Shown piece by piece: positions 56,505 through 64,000 of a DNA stretch of 64,000 bases. Origin of the DNA: Nitrosomonas sp. (GTDB lineage: Bacteria > Pseudomonadota > Gammaproteobacteria > Burkholderiales > Nitrosomonadaceae); the NCBI GenBank assembly GCA_017984435.1, contig JAGNZK010000001.1, forward strand, positions 1-64,000, written 5' to 3'. The number at the start of each line of letters is the position of its first letter. Within the stretch, counting starts at the first letter, position 1. Below the pieces are notes generated by a model that was given only the letters and a program-made list of their open reading frames with translations, searched no databases and was not told the origin of the DNA. Position numbers and translations under genes: made by a program.

Positions 56505-56735
56505 TTAGGCCGCCGTTCCACACATACAAGCAGACTGAGAAATAAAATCCTGTTCCTGTAATTGCGATTTTTGCGACAGAGTTTCATCCAAAACCTGTTT
56601 GGCATGACACGCACAAAGACCACACTGCTCCGTAACTCCCAGGCAAGCTTTTAAATCTCTCATTCGATCGGCGCCTTGATAGACTGCCTCACGCAATGCG
56701 TTTTCTGTTACTCCCTTGCAGATGCATACATACAT
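56505..56735 (-). CDS. bfd: Bacterioferritin-associated ferredoxin
   Basis: Bfd is a small [2Fe-2S] protein that reduces bacterioferritin iron so that it can be released. The 76-residue sequence opens MYVCICKGVTENALREAV with C4 and C6, followed by the second pair in GVTEQCGLCACHAKQVL, the CxC...CxxC spacing of the family. The C-terminal tail has extra cysteines (SACMCGTAA) that are not in the core. A Fur-like site lies about 70 bases upstream, fitting induction during iron starvation. No bfr gene is adjacent. Confidence 0.92.
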   Translation of the reverse strand: MYVCICKGVTENALREAVYQGADRMRDLKACLGVTEQCGLCACHAKQVLDETLSQKSQLQEQDFISQSACMCGTAA

Positions 56736-57124
56736 ATTGAATACCTTAAGATCGCTATGCTCAATAAATTTAGTGCTTCCAATGCAAAGACCAAAGAATT
56801 ATTAATAATGAGAATGATTCCTAATTATACCAACCTATTTACAAAATGCAACTATCTCATCATCCTTTCCAACTGAATTTACAAAACCTGAAGCACCATC
56901 ACTATGCCAAGGTATAGCCAGGCAAAAAAGCATATATCCATTACAGAGCTATGTTTTATTCAAACAACAATGGGTCAGAAATTACGCAAGAAAATTACAG
57001 AAATTAAATGACTCGAACGAATGTAATTGTTCGACAAAAAATAAAGCTATCATCGAATCATAAACCAGCAGATTTTAGTACTAACGTGGAATATTTCGCC
57101 AAAAACAAACAATTTTGGTTGTTC
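56736..57124. other. 389-base intergenic region between exbD and bfd
   Basis: It contains the Fur-like site at 56804-56822 serving bfd and the sequence downstream of exbD. Short plus-strand frames here lack coding character. No terminator hairpin was clearly seen. Confidence 0.4.
56804..56822. promoter_or_regulatory. Candidate Fur box upstream of bfd
   Basis: AATAATGAGAATGATTCCT matches the GATAATGATAATCATTATC consensus at about 13 of 19 positions and contains the strong GAGAATGATTC core. It lies about 70 bases before the bfd start. Fur control of bfd is known in other Proteobacteria. Confidence 0.55.
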
Positions 57125-57544
57125 TTACTGTTCCGAAGGATCTGTTATAAAACCAATTCTTGCCATACCAGCTTTTGCCGCAATGCTCATAACCCGTGCC
57201 ACATGTTCGTAATGCGCCAGTTTATCCGCACGAATATGTAACTCTGTTTCAGGTGCCTGAGCTACTGTTGCACTAAAACGAGAATCCAATTGTTGCAGTA
57301 ACACAGGTTCACCGTTCCAGAAAAGACTGCCATCAGTACGAATGGCCAATTCAACATGCTGAGGTCGGGTAATGTTAGCAATGCTTTCTGCTTTCGGCAG
57401 ATCAATTTTTACTGAATGCGTCAGCAGCGGCGCTGTAATAATAAAAATGATTAACAAAACCAACATAACATCCACCAATGGCACCACATTGATTTCTGCC
57501 ATTGGCACTTGCCGTCCGCTGCTTTGCATGCTGCCAAATCCCAT
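57125..57544 (-). CDS. exbD: Biopolymer transport protein ExbD
   Basis: ExbD is the single-pass partner of ExbB and part of the motor that energises TonB. The 139-residue protein has the single N-terminal helix with the proton-channel Asp in INVVPLVDVMLVLLIIFIIT and a periplasmic domain (LAIRTDGSLFWNGEPVLL, LHIRADKLAHYEHVARVMS). It starts at the last base of the exbB stop (TAATG), so the two are translationally coupled. Confidence 0.95.
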   Translation of the reverse strand: MGFGSMQSSGRQVPMAEINVVPLVDVMLVLLIIFIITAPLLTHSVKIDLPKAESIANITRPQHVELAIRTDGSLFWNGEPVLLQQLDSRFSATVAQAPETELHIRADKLAHYEHVARVMSIAAKAGMARIGFITDPSEQ

Positions 57545-58311
57545 TATCGTCCCCTCTCAATAGCAACATCATTATCGACTTCATTAGCAGTCGGTTGCGA
57601 TGATTGCTGCGAGGCGGCTGGCGCATGATGGTGATGATCATCACCGACAGTAATCAATGTGAACAAATCATGCGCAAAAGCTTCAAGGCGTGCAAGCCAG
57701 ATACGATTACGGCGCACAAAAGCATTATAGGCAAGCACCGCAGGAATGGCCACCGCTAGTCCCAATGCAGTCATGATCAGCGCTTCCCCTACAGGACCCG
57801 CCACTTTATCCAAAGTACCCTGTCCTGAAAGCCCGATCTGTATCAGTGCATGATAAATACCCCATACCGTTCCGAACAAGCCGATATAAGGTGCAGCCGA
57901 TCCTGCTGAAGCAATTAGGGTGAGACCATTTTCAACACGTGCGGCCTCCTGATCTATTCCGTTACGCAGCGTACGTGTCAGAAAATCACTGGTACCACCT
58001 GCCGCAGCCAATTTATATGAACTATGCGTCTTAGAATCAATCGCTGCATCAATACCTAACTTGGCGAGCTCTGCAAACGCATTATTGGGTACTGTGGTCT
58101 TGAATTCAGCGTTGACCGCCTGCAAGGAATCAACATTCCAGAAGTGTTTTAGAAAAGCTTCAGCACGTCGTGTCGCAATAAAATTTGCGATACTTTTTGT
58201 AATAATCAGATACCAGCTCGCTACTGAAAGTGATAATAGAAGTATCAATACACTGATACCAACACTATCGATTTGCGCGAGAAAATGAGAAAAACCGAGT
58301 CCTTGTTCCAT
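57544..58311 (-). CDS. exbB: MotA/TolQ/ExbB proton channel protein ExbB
   Basis: This 255-residue inner-membrane protein has three helices: about 13-33, 130-155 and 170-195. Family landmarks are GLTLIASAGSAAPYIGLFGTVWG and IMTALGLAVAIPAVLAYNAFVRR. A His-rich tail (GDDHHHHAPAAS) follows the third helix. With TonB and ExbD it couples the proton motive force to outer membrane receptors. Its start is 3 bases after the tonB stop. Confidence 0.95.
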   Translation of the reverse strand: MEQGLGFSHFLAQIDSVGISVLILLLSLSVASWYLIITKSIANFIATRRAEAFLKHFWNVDSLQAVNAEFKTTVPNNAFAELAKLGIDAAIDSKTHSSYKLAAAGGTSDFLTRTLRNGIDQEAARVENGLTLIASAGSAAPYIGLFGTVWGIYHALIQIGLSGQGTLDKVAGPVGEALIMTALGLAVAIPAVLAYNAFVRRNRIWLARLEAFAHDLFTLITVGDDHHHHAPAASQQSSQPTANEVDNDVAIERGR

Positions 58312-58314
58312 GGA

Positions 58315-59022
58315 TTAATTTCCTTGCAATACAAAATTAAAGGGTTGTAAGGCAACTGCTCTAATTGGCTGGCCATTACGCCGCGACGGATTACACTGCC
58401 AGCTCTTCACTGCGGTTAACGCAGCCGTGTCAAGACGTTCATAGCCACTGCTATTAATAACTTTTGCATCATCAATACGTCCATTTTCATCCAACTCCAC
58501 GCGTAGCACCAACTTGCCTTCTTCACCCATGCGACGGGAAATGGCAGGATAACTAGGTGCATTTAATTTAGGGCAGGAAACGGATAATTCAGAAGACAAT
58601 GTCACCGGCCCCGCCGGCATTTGCGCAGGCAGCGCTCCGGCCATAGACGTGGATTCATCAACTTGATCCCCTGCCGGCTCCGGAGATAAATCAGGCACCG
58701 GTTCGACATATTCCTGTTTAGGCGTTACTGGCGACTTTACTACAAGACGCTCTTGTTTGGGCTTAATCACAGGTTTTTTCGCCGGCTGAAGTTTGACAGG
58801 CACAGGCTCCAACACTGCTTTGGGCGTAACATCTGACGCCGGCGCTGTAATCAGCTCAGCAAATAATGTAACCATCTGTTCAGGCGGTGGAATCAAACGC
58901 TGATTCCATAGAAAATAAAATAATACTGTATGCGCCATGAGCACAAACAATAAACCGGGCAATGAGATAAGGCGCTGCCGCGACCCCAAGTATTCAGTAT
59001 TTTTCCGAGATAATGATTGCAT
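58315..59022 (-). CDS. tonB: TonB energy transducer
   Basis: The 235-residue protein has one N-terminal membrane helix (about 22-40: LLFVLMAHTVLFYFLW), a Pro/Lys-rich spacer (about 60-115: KPVIKPKQERLVVKSPVTPK), and the C-terminal TonB domain (CPKLNAPSYPAISRRMGEEGKLVLRV region, then VINSSGYERLDTAALTAVKSW). The order tonB-exbB-exbD, one Fur box upstream, and a siderophore receptor nearby make this the likely energy supply for that receptor. Confidence 0.94.
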   Translation of the reverse strand: MQSLSRKNTEYLGSRQRLISLPGLLFVLMAHTVLFYFLWNQRLIPPPEQMVTLFAELITAPASDVTPKAVLEPVPVKLQPAKKPVIKPKQERLVVKSPVTPKQEYVEPVPDLSPEPAGDQVDESTSMAGALPAQMPAGPVTLSSELSVSCPKLNAPSYPAISRRMGEEGKLVLRVELDENGRIDDAKVINSSGYERLDTAALTAVKSWQCNPSRRNGQPIRAVALQPFNFVLQGN

Positions 59023-59199
59023 TGCAGAGTACGAATCCAGAAAAACTTCTTTTTTAATCTAAAAAGACCAACACGGATGACTTTGCTTTTGGGTTTTATG
59101 GGTGCTAAATTACGATTCAATTACCATATACAACATTTGCCTTACATATCATGCAAACCCGGGAGGACAAAGCTAGCCACACCAGTATAATAGCGAAAA

Positions 59200-59214
59200 C
59201 GATAATAATTATCA
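59200..59214. promoter_or_regulatory. Fur box upstream of tonB-exbB-exbD
   Basis: On the minus strand TGATAATTATTATCG matches the 7-1-7 Fur motif TGATAATnATTATCA at all but one position. It lies about 180 bases before the tonB start and about 108 bases before the divergent RDD gene. The tonB operon is the expected target. Confidence 0.75.
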
Positions 59215-59321
59215 ATCACCAGGCTTATAATTTTCAGCAGATGATACTGATTAATTCTTTAGTGATTCATATTTAACTATCATGCTGACAACCTCATCAT
59301 TCTGATCAATCTAAATTAAAC

Positions 59322-59807
59322 ATGACATACTCAACACCCGGATTCTGGCGACGAATAGTCTGCCTGATTTATGAATTTCTTCTTTTACTGGCTGTTTTAT
59401 TTATTGCCAGTTTTATTTTTCATCTTATTTTCAGTGATACTCAAGCTGCTTATTTCAAACCGCTATTTCAATTTTATCTGCTTGCCATTATGGGATGCTA
59501 CTTTATCTGGTTTTGGACACACGGCGGACAAACGCTAGCTATGCAAACCTGGAAAATGCGCCTTGTAACTGCAGATGGAGGCGGCTTAACGAAAAAGCAG
59601 GCGATTACACGTTACTTATTCACACTTATGGGTATATTATTTTTTGTTATTATAGATCAATTAATTCCATTCAAATTTATTACATACTATCAGTTGGTAT
59701 TCATCAGCATTCTCCTTTTCGGCTCAGGATTCATCTGGGCAGTGTTTGATCGTGATCATCAGTTCCTGCATGATCGGTTAGCAGGAACCCGTATTATTCA
59801 AATGTAA
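59322..59807 (+). CDS. RDD family membrane protein
   Basis: The 161-residue protein has an RDD domain: the first-helix arginine pattern in GFWRRIVCLIYEFLLLLAVL, then WTHGGQTLAMQTWKMRLV, and the closing WAVFDRDHQFLHDRLAGTRI. Three to four membrane helices are apparent. RDD proteins are poorly characterised; some transport small molecules or ions. It is divergent from tonB and shares the intergenic region holding a Fur box, but iron control of this gene is not established. Confidence 0.88.
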   Translation: MTYSTPGFWRRIVCLIYEFLLLLAVLFIASFIFHLIFSDTQAAYFKPLFQFYLLAIMGCYFIWFWTHGGQTLAMQTWKMRLVTADGGGLTKKQAITRYLFTLMGILFFVIIDQLIPFKFITYYQLVFISILLFGSGFIWAVFDRDHQFLHDRLAGTRIIQM

Positions 59808-59985
59808 AATCAAAATCTGTTCACGATCAACACATAAAATTTCAAACCTTATATCTAACAGAAATGTATAATAAACGGCTTGTTATAATTTTATCTACGC
59901 ACTATTTGCCTATAAAAATCGGCTTTAAAAATCCGTGAAATGTAAACTATAAACCACACTTCTTATATAGAGTCTCAAAAAACAG

Positions 59986-60915
59986 ATGCGTAGCCAAATT
60001 CTCTCAGCAACATCTAATCTGAAGCTCCTATTCAGAGAATGTACAATCCAAGCTAACAGTTTAATTATATTAGCCGCAACGCTCTTTATCTTCATTACTG
60101 ATTTACATTTGCCACTGGGTGTTGCCGCAGGTGTCCCTTACGCATTAGTCATATTTGCCAGCTTATGGGTTAGTGGTACTCAATTTACCTATTTAGTCGC
60201 CACCTTGGGATTTCTATTCACATTGACGGGTTTCTATTTGTCGCCTGGCATTGTAGTGCCAATGGATATTATTATTAATCGAGGACTCACTCTATTATTA
60301 ATCATTTGCACGACAATTATGGTTACCAGGATCAAAAAAGCGAACATTGATATGTCCGCTTTGATGACGCAAACATTGATTGATCCGATCACCGGATATA
60401 AAAATAAACATGCTTTTGAGACCGAACTGGATACCGAAATACTGCGATGCAAGCGATATCATCGAAACTTATCAGTTGCTATTATTGATATTGATCACTT
60501 TAAAATATTCAGCGATAGCCATGACCATAGATACACAAATGATGTCATAAAAAAAATCTCCACAGATATCAGAGCAAATATCAGAACATCAGATCTTTTC
60601 TATCATATCGATACGGACGTATTCGCTATTTTATTCCCTGAAACAGAGTTGTCTGAAGCGAAAGAAGTATGCGAAGCTATCCGCAAAAAAGTTTCAACCA
60701 AGATGGACAAAAGCACAGAAAACAAAATCACGACCAGTATCGGCATTGCTATGCTTGAAAACGCAGACAGTAAAATAGACGTATGTAAACGTGCAGAAGA
60801 CGCACTATTTATCTCAAAAAATAACGGCAGAAACCTGGTTTCAACCTTGCCACAAGTTATCAATAAAGATAAAAACCATGTCGCTGCCATTTTATCGCGA
60901 TCACGATCTGATTGA
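59986..60915 (+). CDS. Membrane GGDEF-domain protein with degenerate active site
   Basis: The 309-residue protein has an N-terminal membrane region of about four helices (about 25-120), then a GGDEF-type domain: TLIDPITGYKNKHAFETELD, VAIIDIDHFKIFSDSHDHR, and C-terminal ITTSIGIAML with NNGRNLV. At the catalytic signature, where RxGGDEF is expected, the sequence is YHIDTDVFAILFP. The glycines and the acidic pair are changed, so cyclase activity is unlikely. It may bind nucleotide or act as a receptor. The N-terminal membrane part does not match a named sensor. Confidence 0.85.
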   Translation: MRSQILSATSNLKLLFRECTIQANSLIILAATLFIFITDLHLPLGVAAGVPYALVIFASLWVSGTQFTYLVATLGFLFTLTGFYLSPGIVVPMDIIINRGLTLLLIICTTIMVTRIKKANIDMSALMTQTLIDPITGYKNKHAFETELDTEILRCKRYHRNLSVAIIDIDHFKIFSDSHDHRYTNDVIKKISTDIRANIRTSDLFYHIDTDVFAILFPETELSEAKEVCEAIRKKVSTKMDKSTENKITTSIGIAMLENADSKIDVCKRAEDALFISKNNGRNLVSTLPQVINKDKNHVAAILSRSRSD

Positions 60916-61107
60916 CTTGATCTCTAGTTTTTTCTCAGAAAAACTTCTGTTGCTAATTCAAAGCCGATACAAATCCAGCATGGATGATTAGTCACATCCC
61001 GCTACAGTAATAAAATGCATTTCCAATGCATTGAAGAAATTGCCTCGGATTCTCTTATATAATTCAATGTATCAGGCCAGACAAAATAATCAGTTTCCGA
61101 GATACCC

Positions 61108-63405
61108 ATGAGCTTAATGAATAAACCAATGGCCAAAAAATCAAGTGGCCAATCATTCTCACCCAGAGTAGCCCGGCTACTGCGTGAATCTGTCTGCCTA
61201 ATCTTGACTGGGGCCGCACTTTATCTGATATTGATATTTTTTAGCTATGACCGTGACGATGCCGGATGGTCGCATAGCGGGGATCTTAATCCGATTCGGA
61301 ATGCGGGCGGGCATGCCGGTGCTTGGTTAGCAGATTTACTCCTGTTCTTATTCGGAGCATCTGCCTGGTGGTGGGTCGCATTCTTTCTTTCCGCAGTGGC
61401 CTGGAGTTACCGGCGCATTGACATTGCCGGAATTTTTGATCGACATTCCCTGCTACTAACAGCAGGAGGTTTTTTATTACTACTGTCAGCCAGCAGCGGT
61501 CTTGAATCACTGCGGTTTCATACCATCAATATCTCCCTGCCATTGATGCCGGGCGGCATGCTGGGAGATGCAATCAGCTACCATTTGTCGAAGATACTGG
61601 GTTTTACCGGCGCAACACTGACACTATTAATATTCATCGCCATAGGATTCAGTCAATTCACAGGGCTATCATGGGTGCGTTTTGTTGAAAAAATCGGTGA
61701 AAATATTGAGACCTTCCTACTTTTCATAAAAGAGACATGGGAAACACGGCAAGATAAATTCGCAGGGATTATCGCATCACGTGTACGTGAAGAAATCGTC
61801 GAAAGCGAGAAAAAACGCATTGAGGAAACGCCTCAACTGCATATCGAGCTGCCAACCACGACTATCGTTAAATCCCAGCGCATCATCAAAGAAAAACAAA
61901 CACCCTTATTCTCTGACCTGCCCGATTCGCCCTTACCGCCTTTACACCTACTGGATGAACCGGAAAAAGATTTTGAAGTATTATCCAAAGAAACGCTTGA
62001 ATTCACATCACGCCTGATCGAACGAAAACTCAAGGAATTTGGTGTCGATGTCAAAGTAGTCGCCGCTTTTCCCGGCCCTGTGATTACACGCTATGAAATT
62101 GAACCGGCAGTGGGTGTCAAAGGCAATCAGGTGATCAACCTAATTAAAGACCTCGCGCGCGCGTTATCGGTTGCCAGTATCCGAGTGGTCGAAACCATTC
62201 CGGGGAAAACCAGCATGGGGCTTGAGTTGCCCAATCCCAAACGGCAAGTCGTCCGCTTACAGGAAATCCTCAGTTCACAAGCCTACGCCGACTCCGCTTC
62301 CCCGCTCACTATTGCGCTGGGTAAAGATATCAGCGGCCGCCCGATTGTATCCGATCTGGCAAAAATGCCCCACGCACTGGTTGCTGGAACAACTGGCTCA
62401 GGAAAATCTGTGGCGATTAATGCAGTCATTTTGAGCTTCATTTATAAAACCACCCCGGAACAAACGCGACTGATCCTGATCGACCCCAAAATGCTGGAAT
62501 TATCCGTTTACGAAGGCATTCCGCATCTGCTCACGCCGGTTGTCACCGATATGCGCGAAGCCGCCAGTGCGTTACGCTGGTGTGTCGCCGAAATGGAGCG
62601 TCGTTACAAACTGATGTCAGCGCTCGGTGTACGCAATCTCGGCGGATACAATCAAAAAATTCAGGAAGCGACTAAAAAAGAAGAGCCTGCAGTGAATCCA
62701 TTCAGCCCGCCTGAAGCACCGGAATACCTGGAAGAATTACCGCTCATCGTCGTGGTGATTGATGAATTAGCCGATTTGATGATGGTCGCCGGCAAAAAAG
62801 TTGAACATCTGATTGCGCGGTTGGCGCAAAAAGCACGCGCATCCGGTATTCATTTGCTATTGGCAACACAACGCCCTTCAGTAGATGTGATTACCGGCCT
62901 GATTAAAGCGAATATTCCAACCCGCATCGCTTTTCAAGTATCCAGCAAAATTGATTCGCGTACCATTCTTGACCAAATGGGCGCCGAAGCCTTGCTCGGC
63001 CAAGGCGACATGCTGTATTTGCCGCCAGGCAGCGGCTACCCGCAACGCATTCATGGCGCTTTTGTAGCGGATCACGAAGTTCACAAGGTGGTTGAATATC
63101 TCAAAGAACATGGCGAGCCATGCTATATCGAAGACATTCTGAAAATTGATGATGAAGAAAGTGATGCCGGCAGCACGCTGGAAATAAAAAAATCGGCGGA
63201 AGGTGAAGCCGATCCGCTCTACGATGAAGCCGTCGCCATCGTCGTCAAAACTCGCCGCGCTTCGATCTCTTTGGTGCAAAGAAATTTACGTATCGGCTAT
63301 AATCGCGCAGCACGGCTGATCGAAGAAATGGAACGGGCCGGTTTGGTTTCATCCATGCAAAGTAACGGCAACCGGGAAGTATTGGCGCCGTCACGTAGCG
63401 AATAA
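61108..63405 (+). CDS. ftsK: DNA translocase FtsK
   Basis: FtsK moves chromosomal DNA at the division septum and activates XerCD recombination. The 765-residue protein has four N-terminal membrane helices (about 30-195), a short linker, the alpha/beta motor with Walker [13 protein letters not shown] and Walker [17 protein letters not shown], and a C-terminal gamma winged helix ([36 protein letters not shown]) that reads KOPS-type sequences. The linker is much shorter than in E. coli. The start could also be the ATG at 61129. lolA follows. Confidence 0.96.
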   Translation: MSLMNKPMAKKSSGQSFSPRVARLLRESVCLILTGAALYLILIFFSYDRDDAGWSHSGDLNPIRNAGGHAGAWLADLLLFLFGASAWWWVAFFLSAVAWSYRRIDIAGIFDRHSLLLTAGGFLLLLSASSGLESLRFHTINISLPLMPGGMLGDAISYHLSKILGFTGATLTLLIFIAIGFSQFTGLSWVRFVEKIGENIETFLLFIKETWETRQDKFAGIIASRVREEIVESEKKRIEETPQLHIELPTTTIVKSQRIIKEKQTPLFSDLPDSPLPPLHLLDEPEKDFEVLSKETLEFTSRLIERKLKEFGVDVKVVAAFPGPVITRYEIEPAVGVKGNQVINLIKDLARALSVASIRVVETIPGKTSMGLELPNPKRQVVRLQEILSSQAYADSASPLTIALGKDISGRPIVSDLAKMPHALVAGTTGSGKSVAINAVILSFIYKTTPEQTRLILIDPKMLELSVYEGIPHLLTPVVTDMREAASALRWCVAEMERRYKLMSALGVRNLGGYNQKIQEATKKEEPAVNPFSPPEAPEYLEELPLIVVVIDELADLMMVAGKKVEHLIARLAQKARASGIHLLLATQRPSVDVITGLIKANIPTRIAFQVSSKIDSRTILDQMGAEALLGQGDMLYLPPGSGYPQRIHGAFVADHEVHKVVEYLKEHGEPCYIEDILKIDDEESDAGSTLEIKKSAEGEADPLYDEAVAIVVKTRRASISLVQRNLRIGYNRAARLIEEMERAGLVSSMQSNGNREVLAPSRSE

Positions 63406-63461
63406 TCAGATCCTAGGCTCTTGCCATGAGCACATCACGACAACTTCATTACAGGAACATT

Positions 63462-64000
63462 ATGGTTCGTTCAAGCTGTGCCATTCTTTTGTTATGCCTC
63501 GGCAGCCTGATAGCACCAGGGGCTGAAGCAGCTGCCATCGACAGCCTCAAAGCCTTTATCCAGGAAACCCGCACGGTACGTGCCAACTTTTCACAAACGC
63601 TGTACGACAAGAGTGCCCGTACCCTGCAAGAATCAAACGGCACCATGCAATTCGAGCGTCCGGAGAAATTCCGCTGGACTTATGAAAAACCCTATGAGCA
63701 ACTGATCGTCGGCGATGGTACGCAAGTCTGGTTCTATGATCGTGACCTCAATCAGGTCACCATCCGTCAATTCAATATCGCTATTGGTAGCAGCCCGGCT
63801 GCACTACTCGCCGGTAGCAGCACCATCGAAGACAATTTCATGCTGACGGAACTGGGTCTACAGAACGAAATCGAGTGGCTGGAAGCCATCCCCAAAAGTA
63901 AAGAAAGCACCTTCGAGTTCATTCAAATGGGATTCTCGCCGCAAGGTACGCTCAAATTCATGGCCCTGCGCGATAGTTTCGGCCAAACCACCGTATTGTC
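63462..64000 (+). CDS. lolA: Outer membrane lipoprotein carrier protein LolA (partial, runs off window)
   Basis: LolA carries lipoproteins across the periplasm from LolCDE to LolB. The frame from the ATG at 63462 (AGGA at 63452-63455) is open to the window end, about 179 codons. A signal peptide is clear (CAILLLCLGSLIAPGAEA), followed by LKAFIQETRTVRANFSQTLY, NGTMQFERPEKFRWTYEKPY and QLIVGDGTQVWFYDRDLNQV, all typical LolA. About 25-30 residues are missing at the C-terminus. The ftsK-lolA order is conserved in many Proteobacteria. Confidence 0.95.
   Translation, partial: MVRSSCAILLLCLGSLIAPGAEAAAIDSLKAFIQETRTVRANFSQTLYDKSARTLQESNGTMQFERPEKFRWTYEKPYEQLIVGDGTQVWFYDRDLNQVTIRQFNIAIGSSPAALLAGSSTIEDNFMLTELGLQNEIEWLEAIPKSKESTFEFIQMGFSPQGTLKFMALRDSFGQTTVL

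Noticed and set aside
1-64000. CRISPR arrays, tRNA or rRNA genes
   Set aside because: No regularly spaced direct repeats and no cloverleaf or rRNA-like sequence were recognised anywhere in the window.

Overview
The window looks like a chromosomal segment of a betaproteobacterium close to Nitrosomonas. This is inferred from moderate base composition and from gene pairings typical of that group: ftsK followed by lolA, bamD divergent from rluD, a dihydrolipoamide dehydrogenase with its own lipoyl domain, a cbpA-cbpM-trxC-protease cluster, and an inactive transglutaminase/7TM gene with an ATP-grasp ligase. No ammonia-oxidation genes and no rRNA or tRNA genes were seen, so the genus is an inference.

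Layout. 1-0.6 kb: the left end of an IS200/IS605 element that has cut a DUF547 gene. 0.9-5.2 kb: HDOD protein, proA, lpdA. 5.3-9.1 kb: a secreted Ig-like protein, then a three-gene set (retropepsin-like protease, inactive transglutaminase with 7TM, ATP-grasp ligase). 9.2-20.4 kb: housekeeping and signalling genes, including an Hpt-REC-REC-GGDEF protein, an alpha/beta hydrolase, Usp, bamD/rluD, a porin, a CPBP protease, GIY-YIG, YchJ, greB, an SMR transporter and a 2-hydroxyacid dehydrogenase. 20.4-24.1 kb: fatty acid cis/trans isomerase and a lipoprotein. 24.2-31.3 kb: two large related PAS-GGDEF-EAL proteins with tpm between them. 31.6-36.7 kb: sdaA, a DUF3422 protein and a multicopper oxidase.

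36.8-43.6 kb is a compact block of six genes on the minus strand that looks like a defence locus: a C5 cytosine methyltransferase, a very large GHKL/MORC-like ATPase that also carries a histidine-kinase-like module, a protein with a receiver-like domain, a Vsr endonuclease, and a HicB/HicA pair. This is the most interesting part of the window. It joins restriction-modification parts to an apparent two-component phosphorelay in overlapping or closely spaced genes.

43.8-50.2 kb: a membrane protein, a PhoX-like protein followed directly by a 143-bp MITE-like inverted-repeat element, the cbpA-cbpM-trxC-S1C protease cluster, and a LicD-like/cytidylyltransferase fusion. 50.3-59.3 kb is an iron-acquisition region with at least four Fur-box-like sites: a small RTX protein, an internally duplicated exported protein of unknown function, a TonB-dependent siderophore receptor, bfd and tonB-exbB-exbD. 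59.3-64 kb: an RDD protein, a membrane GGDEF protein with a degraded active site, ftsK, and lolA running off the end.
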